A DNA stretch of 15,898 nt from Bacteroidetes bacterium UBA2234 (GTDB taxonomy: Bacteria > Bacteroidota > Bacteroidia > NS11-12g > UBA955): assembly GCA_002347985.1 (NCBI GenBank), contig DDYM01000048.1, positions 1-15,898 of the forward strand, in the 5' to 3' direction. The notes beneath the pieces were generated by a model. That model was not told the origin of the DNA, did not search any database, and saw only the letters and a program-made list of their open reading frames with translations. Shown piece by piece: positions 1 to 7,801 of this stretch. How positions within the stretch are numbered: position 1 is the first letter of the stretch; every line of letters starts with the position of its first letter. The translations under genes and the position numbers were made by a program.

Positions 1-2
1 AA

Positions 3-131
3 GGGGGTGATTTCAATTTCTACCAACCCCAGAGTGTCACAGTTCAAAGTAAAATGAACAACAACAGTCCTTTCACCGAAGACAACGGCTGGAACTCCGG
101 CTTCACACCCAATATTTCTGAGGATTTTTAA
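3..131 (+). CDS. 3' end of an unidentified protein gene
   Basis: An open frame enters from the left edge and runs 42 codons to a TAA stop at 129-131; the start lies outside the window. The visible tail begins GGDFNFYQPQS and ends FTPNISEDF. It is rich in Asn, Ser and Phe, with alternating polar and aromatic residues, and has no membrane segment or motif I recognise. Its base composition resembles the other chromosomal genes here and differs from the AT-rich gene at 196-777, which supports real coding sequence. It converges with that gene across a 64-base gap holding only a short palindrome (167-176). An extracytoplasmic or outer-membrane protein end is possible, but I would not assign a function. 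Confidence 0.6.
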   Translation, partial: GGDFNFYQPQSVTVQSKMNNNSPFTEDNGWNSGFTPNISEDF

Positions 132-195
132 CTCAAATTCGGTTAGAAATATTCTTGATTAAACAGTTTCGCGAAAAATCAACAATTAACGCGCT

Positions 196-777
196 TCAAT
201 TTTGCGGATAAATTCTGCTGTAAATCACGTCATTAATTTTAAATTCAATGATCCCCGATTTCATTTTCACCACAAATGGCCAGGCTTTGGTATCAGACTT
301 AATAATCCTACTTACATGATCTATTGTGTTATATTCAAACCCCTTTAACCAAGTAGTATCATTCCGAGACTTTATATTCCATGATGCAACCGAAAACCCG
401 TTAAATTCAGGAATTTCAAAACAATAATTTACAAAATCAAATCTTAAACTACCACCCTGTTCAAGTGATTCCGAATACTGCGAAAAAAAACCAATTCTAA
501 GTTGGTCGATTTTTTTATTTCCACGATACACTGAATAAAAGTATTCTGCACTCTCAAGGTAGCAACCTTTACCACCAAAATACCCCTTATAATCTTGCTT
601 ACAATTGTCTGAATCATGAACCAGATTTATTGTATCTCCCAAATTCGATTTGAAATACTGCGTATCCCTGGACAAAAAGGTTTCTGACAGTAAAAACTTG
701 TCAGATTTTTTCATTGGAGTATTGCGACCACATTGAATCAATAATAACAATGTTACAATTATGATTGGATATCTCAT
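196..777 (-). CDS. Small putative lipoprotein of unknown function
   Basis: The 193-residue product begins MRYPIIIVTLLLLIQC, a short lipoprotein signal in which a hydrophobic stretch runs into a lipobox (L-I-Q-C), so Cys16 is the likely lipidated residue. The mature part is polar, contains several Asp/Asn/Ser/Tyr runs and a few Cys, and shows no catalytic motif I recognise. I chose the ATG at 775-777. An in-frame GTG at 823-825 would add 16 hydrophobic residues in front of a complete signal peptide, which is less plausible. The gene is visibly more AT-rich than its neighbours, as is its 5' flank, suggesting an accessory or recently acquired gene. It follows htrA on the same strand, but a terminator lies between them, so it is probably transcribed separately. 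It may be lineage-restricted. Confidence 0.65.
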   Translation of the reverse strand: MRYPIIIVTLLLLIQCGRNTPMKKSDKFLLSETFLSRDTQYFKSNLGDTINLVHDSDNCKQDYKGYFGGKGCYLESAEYFYSVYRGNKKIDQLRIGFFSQYSESLEQGGSLRFDFVNYCFEIPEFNGFSVASWNIKSRNDTTWLKGFEYNTIDHVSRIIKSDTKAWPFVVKMKSGIIEFKINDVIYSRIYPQN

Positions 778-896
778 CAAGTAAATTATTGAAACTAAAT
801 TAAAACTAATTGGTAAGCAAATCACCTAATTTTTACAATGATACAGTTCAGATGTCAAGTTCATTAAAATTCTTTAGCAAACCAAAACATCATTAA

Positions 897-924
897 ATAA
901 AAATAGGGCCGGCTTCGCCGGCCC
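897..924 (-). terminator. Intrinsic terminator downstream of the HtrA-type protease gene
   Basis: A perfect 8-bp GC stem (GGGCCGGC at 906-913, GCCGGCCC at 917-924) closes a three-base TTC loop. On the minus strand the stem is followed by a T-rich run (the A-rich bases 897-905 of the plus strand). It lies 31 bases past the protease stop codon. On the plus strand the stem is followed by CTCTTTT, so it could also stop transcription from the left. Confidence 0.8.
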
Positions 925-954
925 CTCTTTTATACTTTAATTCATTTATTCTCT

Positions 955-2463
955 TCAATCCTTCCGCGGCAACTTCACCGCAAAAACCCGCTCTTTTTTA
1001 TCGGCGGCAAACCCCTCAATGGTGATGGCGCCCGACAAAGACTTCAATAAACTGCTGGCACCCTTTGCAGAATACACCGGTTCGTTGTTGATGTGTGTGA
1101 TCACAAATCCAGCCGGAATCCCCGCATCCTTGAACAATCCTTTGTCCAATGCTGTCACCTTAACCCCTGACTTCACACCCAACGCGAGCTTTTCTTCCCT
1201 GGTTACATTGTCCATTTTCATCCCCAAATAAGAATCACCGACTTCTGCTTCGGCAACCTCCAACTTGGCTTTTCCATCGGCATTTAGTAACGTTGCCTCG
1301 ATATCCATCACCGCACTCTTACGTCGAACCGTAATCACAACCTTATCTCCAGGGCGATATTTCCCAACTTCTTCTTGCAATCTCGACGATGTATTCACTT
1401 CGATGCCAGCCACCTTCAAAATCACATCGCCTTTTTTGATTCCCGCCTTCTCACCCGCACCGTTTTCAACCACTTCGGCCACATATACCCCTTTCAAATC
1501 CTTCAACCCCTGCGCATCGGCAAGTTCTTGTGAAATTTCTTGAATCGAAACACCCAACAACGCCCTTTGCACCTTGCCATACTTCATGATGTCGTTCACC
1601 ACCTTCTTCACCAAATTCACGGGTACCGCAAAACCATATCCGGCATAACTACCTGTTTCAGAAGCAATTGCCGTATTAATACCCACCAGTTCCCCCGCAG
1701 TATTCACCAATGCACCCCCAGAATTACCTGGATTAATTGCAGCATCCGTCTGAATGAAATTCTCAATGGCATATTTGTTCCCCTTGCTTCTCAACAAATC
1801 GATATTTCTGCCCATTGCGCTCACTATACCCAAAGTAACCGTACTGTTCAAATTGAATGGATTTCCCACCGCTACTACCCACTGCCCCACTTTTACCTCA
1901 TCTGAATTACCCAACTTCAAAAAGGGCAATTCCTTTTCTCCGATGCGCAACAAAGCGATGTCCGTATTGGGATCCGTCCCAACCAATTCCGCCACGTAAG
2001 TTCTCTTGTCGTTCAATACCACTTCGATTTTCGATGCGCCATCAATCACGTGATTGTTCGTCACCACATACCCATCGTCGCTTAAAATCACCCCAGAGCC
2101 ACTGGCCTGACGAGGTCCTTGCTGTTGAAATTCCATACCCGGACCACCGCGGAAAAATTCAAACGGATCCATCGGCATTTGCTGTTGACGGTTTCCCTCA
2201 CCCATTGCATTGCCTCCGGAAATCGTGGATTTGATATGTACTACGGCGGGGTTTGCAATTTCCGACACGCCCGTAAAATCGAATGCAGGCACTGCGTTTA
2301 AACTTGCGTATCTGGCTAACTGACCAGAAGCGTTTTGTTTTGCTTCGATGGTTGTAGCTTGATTAGAGGCAACAACCATGTAACCCCCCAAACTGGCAAC
2401 GCCACCGGCCACCCCGGCCAATACGAGGGTTAGAATTTTGTGTTTGTCTAATAACTGTTTCAT
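955..2463 (-). CDS. HtrA/DegP-family (Do-like, S1C) serine protease, two PDZ domains
   Basis: The 502-residue product is an envelope quality-control protease. Residues about 10-32 form a hydrophobic segment (signal peptide or uncleaved anchor). The trypsin-like domain spans about 65-290 and holds a complete catalytic triad: His138 in TNNHVID, Asp168 in NTDIALL and Ser248 in GNSGGAL. A Gln/Met/Pro-rich loop at about 90-118 precedes the GSGVI motif, like the regulatory LA loop of DegP. PDZ1 covers about 300-385; a more divergent PDZ2 covers about 408-500. The ATG at 2461-2463 directly precedes a Lys-rich n-region and hydrophobic core, which fits an export signal. It is divergent from the ECF sigma operon, with about 115 bases between starts, and ends at a strong terminator. 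Family members degrade or refold misfolded periplasmic proteins; DegS-like members instead cut anti-sigma factors. Two PDZ domains favour the DegP/DegQ type, so I leave the symbol blank. Confidence 0.93.
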   Translation of the reverse strand: MKQLLDKHKILTLVLAGVAGGVASLGGYMVVASNQATTIEAKQNASGQLARYASLNAVPAFDFTGVSEIANPAVVHIKSTISGGNAMGEGNRQQQMPMDPFEFFRGGPGMEFQQQGPRQASGSGVILSDDGYVVTNNHVIDGASKIEVVLNDKRTYVAELVGTDPNTDIALLRIGEKELPFLKLGNSDEVKVGQWVVAVGNPFNLNSTVTLGIVSAMGRNIDLLRSKGNKYAIENFIQTDAAINPGNSGGALVNTAGELVGINTAIASETGSYAGYGFAVPVNLVKKVVNDIMKYGKVQRALLGVSIQEISQELADAQGLKDLKGVYVAEVVENGAGEKAGIKKGDVILKVAGIEVNTSSRLQEEVGKYRPGDKVVITVRRKSAVMDIEATLLNADGKAKLEVAEAEVGDSYLGMKMDNVTREEKLALGVKSGVKVTALDKGLFKDAGIPAGFVITHINNEPVYSAKGASSLLKSLSGAITIEGFAADKKERVFAVKLPRKD

Positions 2464-2579
2464 GTGCGTTCTTGAATCAAATTTTGTACCGAATTTTAAC
2501 GCAGTTTAGGCGTAGTTCGTTTACTTTGTACTACGAAGGATTTACCTTTATCGATGAAAGCGTATTAAGCCCCCGTGCA

Positions 2580-3158
2580 ATGCCAAATCAAACCCGAAAA
2601 GACACCGAAATTGTAGCGCGCATCCACGAAGGAGACCGCGAGGTGCTGATTGATTTGTACAAGCAATATGAGGCCATGATATCCAATCACGTATTTCAAA
2701 ATTCAGGAAACGAAGACGATGCCAAAGATGTGTTGCAAGACACCTTGGTTGCGCTGTGGCAAAATGTCAGAAAACCCCATTTCGAACTGTCAGTTCAACT
2801 GTCAACCTACCTTTTCGCCATCGCCAAAAACACTTGGCTCAAACAGCTCGACAAGAAAAAACGATTGAAAGGCGAAAACTACATTACCGGAAGAGAAATC
2901 GCCGACTCTCCCAATGTGGGTGAGCAAATGGATTATAGCATCGTAAGAAAAGCCATGGAATCACTCCAAGATAAATGTCGTAACATATTGATTATGTTCT
3001 ATTTTGACGGATTCGACATGAAAACCATTGCCGCAGCAAACGGCTTAGCCAGCGCTTCCGTTGCAAAAGCAAAAAAACACCAATGCTTGAAAGGCCTTGA
3101 AGGAATCATCAAACAAAATTATAGCGCCAGCGATTTTTACCTGAATACTGAATCTTAA
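2580..3158 (+). CDS. ECF-type RNA polymerase sigma factor
   Basis: With the ATG at 2580 the product has 192 residues, normal for an ECF sigma factor. Region 2 (about residues 20-95) contains LIDLYKQYEAMI and the signature DDAKDVLQDTLVALW, followed by the basic segment LKQLDKKKR. Region 4 (about 125-178) contains LQDKCRNILIMFYFDGFDM, TIAAANG and a Lys-rich recognition helix. The longest open frame starts at 2472, but its extra 36 residues do not look like sigma-factor sequence and would place the start 9 bases from the divergent htrA start, so I reject it. The next gene begins 5 bases after this stop and encodes a single-pass membrane protein, the usual cognate anti-sigma arrangement. The target promoters cannot be read from the sequence. 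Confidence 0.92.
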   Translation: MPNQTRKDTEIVARIHEGDREVLIDLYKQYEAMISNHVFQNSGNEDDAKDVLQDTLVALWQNVRKPHFELSVQLSTYLFAIAKNTWLKQLDKKKRLKGENYITGREIADSPNVGEQMDYSIVRKAMESLQDKCRNILIMFYFDGFDMKTIAAANGLASASVAKAKKHQCLKGLEGIIKQNYSASDFYLNTES

Positions 3159-3163
3159 AATCT

Positions 3164-4258
3164 ATGTCATCCATGAACCTCAAAGACCCTCGCATCGAAG
3201 CTTATCTCAATCAGGAAATGAGCGAGATCGACGCGCAGAATTTTGAGATGGAGGCAAAAGCAAATCCTGAAGTTTGGGAACACATTCAGTTTCAGCAATT
3301 CATGATCCAGGGAATACGCGAAGAGGGCGCCGCCGAGCTCAAGGATTTCATCGCAAATCGCATCACCGAAGAGGTTGAAAACGATTTCACCAACAGAAAC
3401 ATCTGGTGGTCGGTAGCCGCTACCTTGATCATTTTGGTGATCGGCTTGGGCGTGACCTATAAATTTCAGTGGTTGGATGGGGAGAAAAAATCTATGGCCA
3501 GCAAACAGTTGAAAGAAACCACTGCCCCGGATGAATTGAAGACCGAACTCCATGCCAATTCGAAAGGACAAAAAACGTTCAACCGATTGTCCGACACCGA
3601 CGAAGTATCGTACGCAATCCTGTCGGAGAATGAGGAGCCTGCGAGTCCCTCAAATGAATCGAACACCCCAGAGATGGCATCAAAAGAAACTTCCGGAGGG
3701 GAATTTCAGAATAACCTTCGCGCTGATGACGTAGCGACAAATCAAAAAAGTTACGATGTGGACATTGCACCTTTTGTAGTTTCTGCCATCGATTTAAATG
3801 CACTACCCAAATCCAAGCCCAGTTCAAACGCAGCCATAGGAAAAACGAGGGCTAAGGCAAAGCAGAAATTGGAAAATTCAAGCATGGCAGACACCACCGC
3901 TGTGTACTCCAATGGGAATATTTCACCCTCATCAATTGATGGGGCAAAAGCAGATCAGAACGAGAATGTTGCGGCGAGGAAAAAGTTCAAATCCAACGAC
4001 AGCAAACAATTTCTCATCACCCTGAGCGAGCAATCGGGATACAACAAGCAATACGTTTTTGTGGGAAGTCAGACCAACGGGAAAATCAATCTGACGCTCT
4101 GGAATGCAGGGACATCAGATGTGTTGATTTTCCAATTGGACGGTGTGTATTACATTCAGTTGGGCACCAATTTTTACTACCTACCTTTGACCCAAGGATC
4201 TACAACAGCACTGGTTCGCGTAGTAAATCCATTGCTTTTGGAAAAATTGAAACAATGA
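3164..4258 (+). CDS. Probable membrane-anchored anti-sigma factor
   Basis: The 364-residue protein has one clear membrane helix (about residues 81-99: WWSVAATLIILVIGLGVTY). The N-terminal 80 residues are acidic and helical, beginning with DPRIEAYLNQEMSEIDAQNFE, a pattern like the sigma-binding domains of Bacteroidota anti-sigma proteins; I see no zinc-binding HxxxCxxC motif. The outer 260 residues are a long Ser/Asn/Lys-rich, low-complexity linker (about 105-275) and a compact C-terminal domain (about 285-364) with beta-strand character and many Tyr, Phe and Leu residues. By position it should bind the sigma factor encoded 5 bases upstream and sense an envelope signal through the outer domain. 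A second ATG lies at 3173, so the start may be 3 codons later. The stop overlaps the dapF start (ATGA). The anti-sigma role is inferred from neighbourhood and topology; no enzymatic motif is visible. Confidence 0.75.
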   Translation: MSSMNLKDPRIEAYLNQEMSEIDAQNFEMEAKANPEVWEHIQFQQFMIQGIREEGAAELKDFIANRITEEVENDFTNRNIWWSVAATLIILVIGLGVTYKFQWLDGEKKSMASKQLKETTAPDELKTELHANSKGQKTFNRLSDTDEVSYAILSENEEPASPSNESNTPEMASKETSGGEFQNNLRADDVATNQKSYDVDIAPFVVSAIDLNALPKSKPSSNAAIGKTRAKAKQKLENSSMADTTAVYSNGNISPSSIDGAKADQNENVAARKKFKSNDSKQFLITLSEQSGYNKQYVFVGSQTNGKINLTLWNAGTSDVLIFQLDGVYYIQLGTNFYYLPLTQGSTTALVRVVNPLLLEKLKQ

Positions 4259-5100
4259 GTTTGGCATTTGTAAAATACGAAGGTGCGGGGAACGATTTTA
4301 TTTTAATCGACAACCGCGGTGGCATTTGGCAGGATTTTGTGGCCAGTTCTAAGGCATCAGAGGGATCGGAAAAATCCTTGATTGCCAGATTATGTCATCC
4401 CAAATTCGGCATCGGCGCAGACGGATTGATGTTGTTGCAAGACAAGGAAGGATATGACTTTGAAATGGTCTATTTCAACAGTGACGGTGGGAAAAGCAGT
4501 ATGTGTGGGAATGGCGGCAGATGCATTGCGGCATGGGCATTTTCACTGGGCATTGGAGAATTGGAGGGATCGGTACACTTTTGGGCGCCGGACGGTGCGC
4601 ATACGGCGATGCAGTTACCAAAATCAACGAATCCAACCACGCTATCAACAGAGTGGATTTCATTGTCCATGAATGATGTTGAATCCGTTCAAGCCCTAGA
4701 CGATCAATGTTATGAATTAAATACGGGTTCACCCCATTTTGTATCCATCAAATCGGAGAACATCCATGAGATAGACCTGGTGGCTTGGGCGCGGGGTATA
4801 CGATACAATGCAGATTATGCAGCGGCGGGGATCAATGTAAATGCGGTGAACATAATAGACGATACGCACATTGCGATGCGCACGTACGAAAGAGGCGTAG
4901 AGGGCGAAACTTTGAGTTGCGGCACGGGAGTAACGGCCGCCGCATTAAGTCTTGCAACCATGAAGTCCTTGGGCGGCGGCCTAATCCACGTATCTACAAG
5001 GGGCGGCGACCTATCGGTCGCCTTCAGCAGAAGCCCTTCGGGCTTCTGCAACATCCGGCTTCAAGGCCCCACCCGAATGGTATTTTCCGGAATTTTATAA
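4255..5100 (+). CDS. dapF: Diaminopimelate epimerase
   Basis: DapF converts LL-diaminopimelate to meso-diaminopimelate in the cytoplasm, supplying lysine synthesis and peptidoglycan. The 281-residue product opens with the family signature KYEGAGNDFILID and carries both catalytic cysteines: Cys84 in SMCGNGGRC and Cys222 in LSCGTGVTAAA. Asn75 in YFNSDG and the ERGVEGETLSCG segment match the substrate-binding pattern. Length is near the usual 265-280. It overlaps the anti-sigma stop by four bases, implying translational coupling and co-transcription with the sigma operon, an unusual partner for a housekeeping enzyme. Near the C-terminus (codons about 251-265) the coding DNA contains two consecutive perfect palindromes, so the local sequence SRSPSGFC probably reflects the DNA element rather than enzyme constraint. 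The product is used by MurE, encoded at the other end of this window. Confidence 0.96.
   Translation: MSLAFVKYEGAGNDFILIDNRGGIWQDFVASSKASEGSEKSLIARLCHPKFGIGADGLMLLQDKEGYDFEMVYFNSDGGKSSMCGNGGRCIAAWAFSLGIGELEGSVHFWAPDGAHTAMQLPKSTNPTTLSTEWISLSMNDVESVQALDDQCYELNTGSPHFVSIKSENIHEIDLVAWARGIRYNADYAAAGINVNAVNIIDDTHIAMRTYERGVEGETLSCGTGVTAAALSLATMKSLGGGLIHVSTRGGDLSVAFSRSPSGFCNIRLQGPTRMVFSGIL
5005..5049. repeat. Tandem palindromes inside the dapF coding region
   Basis: Two perfect inverted repeats sit four bases apart. The first is a 7-bp stem with a TATC loop (GGCGACC 5005-5011, GGTCGCC 5016-5022). The second is a 10-bp stem with a TTC loop (GCAGAAGCCC 5027-5036, GGGCTTCTGC 5040-5049). No T-tract follows on either strand, so they do not look like functional terminators, although the second has the same TTC triloop as the terminator at 906-924. 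They encode a segment near the DapF C-terminus, just before the final conserved strand (RLQGPTRMVF). Confidence 0.7.
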
Positions 5101-5103
5101 TTC

Positions 5104-5131
5104 AAAAAAAAGAGGCCGCTTGCGCGGCCTC
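5104..5131 (-). terminator. Intrinsic terminator of the T9SS-exported protein gene (convergent junction)
   Basis: An 8-bp perfect stem (GAGGCCGC 5112-5119, GCGGCCTC 5124-5131) with a TTGC loop is flanked by eight A residues at 5104-5111. On the minus strand these read as an uninterrupted U-tract, giving a textbook terminator 26 bases past the stop of the gene at 5158-7770. It begins just past the dapF stop (5100) and may also slow transcription coming from dapF, though the plus-strand side has no T-run. Confidence 0.85.
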
Positions 5132-5157
5132 CTCACTTAGTAGTAATTCAAACAAAA

Positions 5158-7770
5158 TTATTGAACACAAACCTTCGCAGTACCCTGCGTGTTCGCACCC
5201 TTCACAGAAGCGAAATAGTAACCCTTCGCCATTCCTGTCAAATCAATGGCAAAATTGTTCTCGCCCGCAACCACATTTACAGTGCGCGACAAAACAACTT
5301 TACCCTGTAAATTGATAACCGTCAATACAGCAGACTCTGAAACTTTACCTGTCAAACTCAAAGTAGCCTTGTCTGAAGTTGGGTTTGGATACACAACCAC
5401 TTTCAAAGCAGTGTTATCCTTCATATTCTTGGTACCTGTTAACAAAGTTCTGCTGCGGAAGAATCCACGTCCGTGTGTTCCCACATACATTGTCATACCC
5501 TCCCAAGGTCTCCACTCATAACCACGAATTTCGAAAACTGGCACACGTGCCATACCATCGTTTCCTTCAACCCATGTTGTTCCGCCATCCTCTGTGAACC
5601 AAACACCTAAGTCAGTTCCCAAAACGATGCGCTTGTTGTTATCGACATCAATCACCGCATCATACACAGGGATTGAAGGCAAATTGCCAGTGATATTCTT
5701 CCAAGTTACAGCAGCATCACAAGCATTGTAAGTCTCGTATACATAACTTGTATTTCCGTATCCACCCAAAGTAATTACTACGTGGTCTTTGTCCATTTGA
5801 TCCACATTCACCGAAGTGATGGTACGACCCGACAAACCTGAAGGAGTGATGTTCTTTTGAACGATAGGTGCTGGAATCTGCATCACGGTTGGATTTGCAG
5901 CCAAAGTGAAAGTCGCAGAGTTCAAACTATCAACGCGAACCAAACGACCGCTCTTACAGATAAACAAATGATCGCCTTCTGGAGAATAATCCATTTCGAT
6001 AATTCTATCGTTTCCTAAGTTATTAGATACCAAATACCAGCTTACGTTTTCAGCGAAATCGGTGGGATTGTTTGCCATCCATACTTCAGCGTTTTTCGCC
6101 AAATACAAACGAGATGTCTTTGGACCAGACTCCCACAAGCAATAAGTAGTATTGAAATCGGTTTGTGACTTACCATCTTGACGATCGTCGAAGAAAGTAG
6201 AAGTAGACTGACCGCTATTGGCGCTACGAACTACGTTTCCATAATAAGTACAAGCAAATACCGTTTTGGGGCTAAAGCGAGAGAATTCTACATCAAATCC
6301 GTCTCCACCAAAAATCTCCAAAGCATTTTTTGAAGGAACACCTCCGAAAGAGTTTCCTGTGAAGTTGATCAAATGAGTACCGTTGTCTTGAGCACCACCC
6401 ACAACGTGACCCAATTCATTGGCCGCAACGTTGTACAACTGCAATGTATTAAATCCACGAGAAATTGGAGTCCAAGAGATGCGGTCTTTGCTGCGGAACA
6501 AACCACCATCGCAACCTACAATGATTGAAGGAGGCGTGGTATTCATATCCCATGAAATCATATGCTTGTCGGCATGCACATATCCACTGTTCCATGGCGC
6601 ATCAAATGTATTGGCTGTCTCTCTGTAACCATTCACCTCATCCCATGTCGCCAAATCCACACCGCCCATGTAAACCAAATTCTTATTTTTTGGATCTACG
6701 CTTACAACGTTGTCGTACCAACCCTGTCTGTTAGAACCGAAGATATCTGTAATGCTGGAGTAAGAAACCAATTTGGTCCAGGTAGTTCCACCATCTGTGG
6801 TACGGAATAAACCGCTGAAAGAACCGGTTCCGCTGGCACCCATCAAATACACGTAGTTAGGATCTTCTGGAGAAATGGCGATTGAAGTACGACCCCCAGT
6901 GTTGATAGAGCCGTTTACTTGCTTCATCGCGCCAGCTCCGTCCATTTTCAAAATAGAACCCGATCCGGTTGATGCCCACAAAACCCCATTTTTATCCATT
7001 TTCAATTCCTTGATTGAACCTACACTCACTTTCTTTTGCGTTCCGCCATTGTTAGTGAATTCATAAATTCCATCCTCAGTACCCACATAAAATTTGTCAT
7101 CGGTAGGATGAGCAACCATTGAATTACACTGCATAAAGCTCGCAGCACTGGTATTGGTCATTTTGGTAAATGCCACACCGCGGTTGTCTGTACTCTTATA
7201 AATTCCAGCGCCCAAGAAGGCTGGAGATCCATTTCTTGTTCCTGACAAATTCACAAAGCCACCTTCACCTGTACCGTAATAGATGGTACCGTTGGCCGTT
7301 TGGGCGATGCAGTTTACGTTAAGGTTTTCCTGACGGTCGTTCACTGGATTCCAGCTATTACCCGCAGAGATTGAACGGAACAATCCGCCACTCACTCCAC
7401 CGGCAAACCAAATGTTACCCGAATCGCGGTGAATCAAAAATGCACGAATTCTACCCCCTACGTTGTCTGGACCCATTTCTTCCCATTTCAATGGCTTGTT
7501 GGCACGACGGGTTAAACGCATCGCATCGGCTTGGGCGAGGGCTTCTTCAACCCACTCCGGCTCAATGGTTCCCGTTACTTCATTCAAGCGCATGCTGTAA
7601 ACCGAACGAATCGCACCTTCAATGGAACGATGTTCGTGTTCTTCTTCGTTTTCTACTTCGCCAATCTTGAGAGATTTTGGCATTTCGGTAGGGATGGTTG
7701 CAACAAACAACGACATTCCCGCCACCAGTGTAGCTGAAGCTGAAAGGGTGAAAAAAGATTTTATGCTCAT
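5158..7770 (-). CDS. Secreted BNR/beta-propeller protein with T9SS type A sorting domain
   Basis: The 870-residue product starts with an export signal (MSIKSFFTLSASATLVAG...) and a Glu/His-rich stretch at about 38-50. The body (about 95-785) is built from BNR or sortilin-type propeller repeats. Asp-box motifs of the form S/T-x-D-G-G-x-T-W are visible in LFRTTDGGTTW, VWFTEDGGTTW and more degenerate copies such as FRSISAGNSW. Residues 789-870 form a Por-secretion C-terminal domain: VYPNPTSDKATL, then INLQGKVVLSRTV, then GYYFASVKG, ending KVCVQ. Such domains direct passage through the type IX system and are normally removed at the cell surface. No catalytic residues can be assigned; family members include surface and adhesion-like proteins as well as hydrolase-like propellers. 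It is transcribed alone between its own promoter candidate and a terminator, convergent with dapF. Confidence 0.9.
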   Translation of the reverse strand: MSIKSFFTLSASATLVAGMSLFVATIPTEMPKSLKIGEVENEEEHEHRSIEGAIRSVYSMRLNEVTGTIEPEWVEEALAQADAMRLTRRANKPLKWEEMGPDNVGGRIRAFLIHRDSGNIWFAGGVSGGLFRSISAGNSWNPVNDRQENLNVNCIAQTANGTIYYGTGEGGFVNLSGTRNGSPAFLGAGIYKSTDNRGVAFTKMTNTSAASFMQCNSMVAHPTDDKFYVGTEDGIYEFTNNGGTQKKVSVGSIKELKMDKNGVLWASTGSGSILKMDGAGAMKQVNGSINTGGRTSIAISPEDPNYVYLMGASGTGSFSGLFRTTDGGTTWTKLVSYSSITDIFGSNRQGWYDNVVSVDPKNKNLVYMGGVDLATWDEVNGYRETANTFDAPWNSGYVHADKHMISWDMNTTPPSIIVGCDGGLFRSKDRISWTPISRGFNTLQLYNVAANELGHVVGGAQDNGTHLINFTGNSFGGVPSKNALEIFGGDGFDVEFSRFSPKTVFACTYYGNVVRSANSGQSTSTFFDDRQDGKSQTDFNTTYCLWESGPKTSRLYLAKNAEVWMANNPTDFAENVSWYLVSNNLGNDRIIEMDYSPEGDHLFICKSGRLVRVDSLNSATFTLAANPTVMQIPAPIVQKNITPSGLSGRTITSVNVDQMDKDHVVITLGGYGNTSYVYETYNACDAAVTWKNITGNLPSIPVYDAVIDVDNNKRIVLGTDLGVWFTEDGGTTWVEGNDGMARVPVFEIRGYEWRPWEGMTMYVGTHGRGFFRSRTLLTGTKNMKDNTALKVVVYPNPTSDKATLSLTGKVSESAVLTVINLQGKVVLSRTVNVVAGENNFAIDLTGMAKGYYFASVKGANTQGTAKVCVQ

Positions 7771-7801
7771 GTGATCAGTTTATCTATATTAAGGTATTTT
7801 A

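Noticed and set aside
167-176. Palindrome TTTCGCGAAA between the two convergent genes at the left edge
   Set aside because: It is too short, has no loop and no T-tract, so it is not a convincing terminator.
1019-2301. Several plus-strand open frames of 60-125 codons opposite the HtrA gene
   Set aside because: They lie entirely within a well-supported protease gene on the other strand and have no recognisable protein features; they are antisense shadows.
2521-2528. TTACTTTG resembling a -7 promoter element upstream of the ECF sigma gene
   Set aside because: It matches five of six defined bases, but no TTG or TTTG lies 19-21 bases upstream, so the promoter of the sigma operon stays unassigned.
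2472-2579. N-terminal extension of the ECF sigma factor to the ATG at 2472
   Set aside because: The extra 36 residues do not resemble sigma-factor sequence and would leave only 8 bases to the divergent htrA start.
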